From positions 1-13,856 of the forward strand of contig URSW01000024.1 in the NCBI GenBank assembly GCA_900550625.1: a DNA stretch of 13,856 nucleotides, in the 5' to 3' direction. Each line of letters begins with the position of its first letter. The first letter of the stretch is position 1. The position numbers were made by a program, and so were the translations under genes. Under the pieces are notes generated by a model that was given only the letters and a program-made list of their open reading frames with translations, had not been told where the DNA came from and made no database searches. This document shows positions 13,722 to 13,856 of this stretch, piece by piece. The stretch is from an uncultured Eubacteriales bacterium (GTDB taxonomy: Bacteria > Bacillota > Clostridia > Oscillospirales > CAG-272).

Positions 13722-13856
13722 ATGAAATGGCTTATTGCATCCGATATTCACGGCAGTGCTTCGTGCTGCCTCCGACTGCTCGACAGATTTGACGCGGAGG
13801 GCGCCGACCGGCTTCTCCTTCTCGGAGATATCCTTTATCACGGACCGCGGAACGAT
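13722..13856 (+). CDS. yfcE: YfcE-type metallophosphoesterase, N-terminal part (runs off the window)
   Basis: Only 45 residues are visible, beginning MKWLIASDIHGSA and reaching LLLLGDILYHGPRND. These are the first two metal-binding motifs of the calcineurin-like phosphoesterase fold, D-x-H (Asp8, His10) and GD (Asp36). The 'GD.L.HGPRN' form is characteristic of the YfcE/MJ0936 phosphodiesterase branch, normally about 180 residues. Family members hydrolyse phosphodiester substrates in the cytoplasm using manganese; the physiological substrate is unclear. It probably shares a transcript with the LysR-type gene, 65 bases upstream, because only a weak hairpin separates them. Confidence 0.85.
   Translation, partial: MKWLIASDIHGSASCCLRLLDRFDAEGADRLLLLGDILYHGPRND

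Noticed and set aside
1..13856. CRISPR array, tRNA or rRNA genes
   Set aside because: No regularly spaced repeats, and no tRNA or rRNA signature noticed on either strand.

Overview
The window reads as a Firmicutes/Clostridia chromosome (probably an uncultured gut clostridium) carrying the right-hand end of an integrative and conjugative element (ICE). The clostridial assignment rests on a sporulation regulator (SpoVT), a rubrerythrin, strong AGGAGG ribosome binding sites and sigma-A promoters. Positions 1 to about 7060 have the gene content of a Tn916/Tn1549-like element end. Positions from about 7061 onward are denser in CGC/GGC-type codons and hold ordinary chromosomal genes.

Element part, left to right: the C-terminal part of an XRE-type regulator (2-244); two terminator hairpins and a palindrome-rich gap; a small sigma-70-like protein (586-1008) overlapping a small HTH protein (1005-1196); a terminator and a roughly 380-nt structured gap; a small conserved ICE protein (1619-1834, DUF6870-like); then an extended -10 promoter with a palindrome, driving three tightly coupled large serine recombinases (1973-3655, 3655-5370, 5371-6924). 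A terminator, an outward-facing -10 element and a second hairpin close the element.

The right junction lies inside the start of spoVT. The chromosomal sequence resumes at about codon 10 of the gene (ADDLGRVVIPKE...), and the native start codon and first AbrB beta-strand are absent. The element has therefore split a sporulation regulator. This resembles the skin and vfbin type of intervening element, in which a serine recombinase excises DNA to restore a sporulation gene. Whether excision is developmentally regulated here cannot be seen from the sequence.

Host part: spoVT remnant (7052-7579), glutamine-dependent NAD+ synthetase nadE (7814-9778), rubrerythrin (9984-10529), an NCS2-family purine permease (10870-12318), a LysR-type regulator (12724-13656) and the start of a YfcE-like phosphodiesterase (13722 to the window edge). 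All are on the + strand, mostly as single-gene units separated by terminators. The permease has a consensus promoter, then a leader whose motifs, pseudoknot and overlapping terminator look like a sequence-variant ZTP (pfl) riboswitch.

The best leads are the spoVT interruption by a triple-recombinase element, the ZTP-like leader of the purine permease, and the structured non-coding gap at about 1290-1480.
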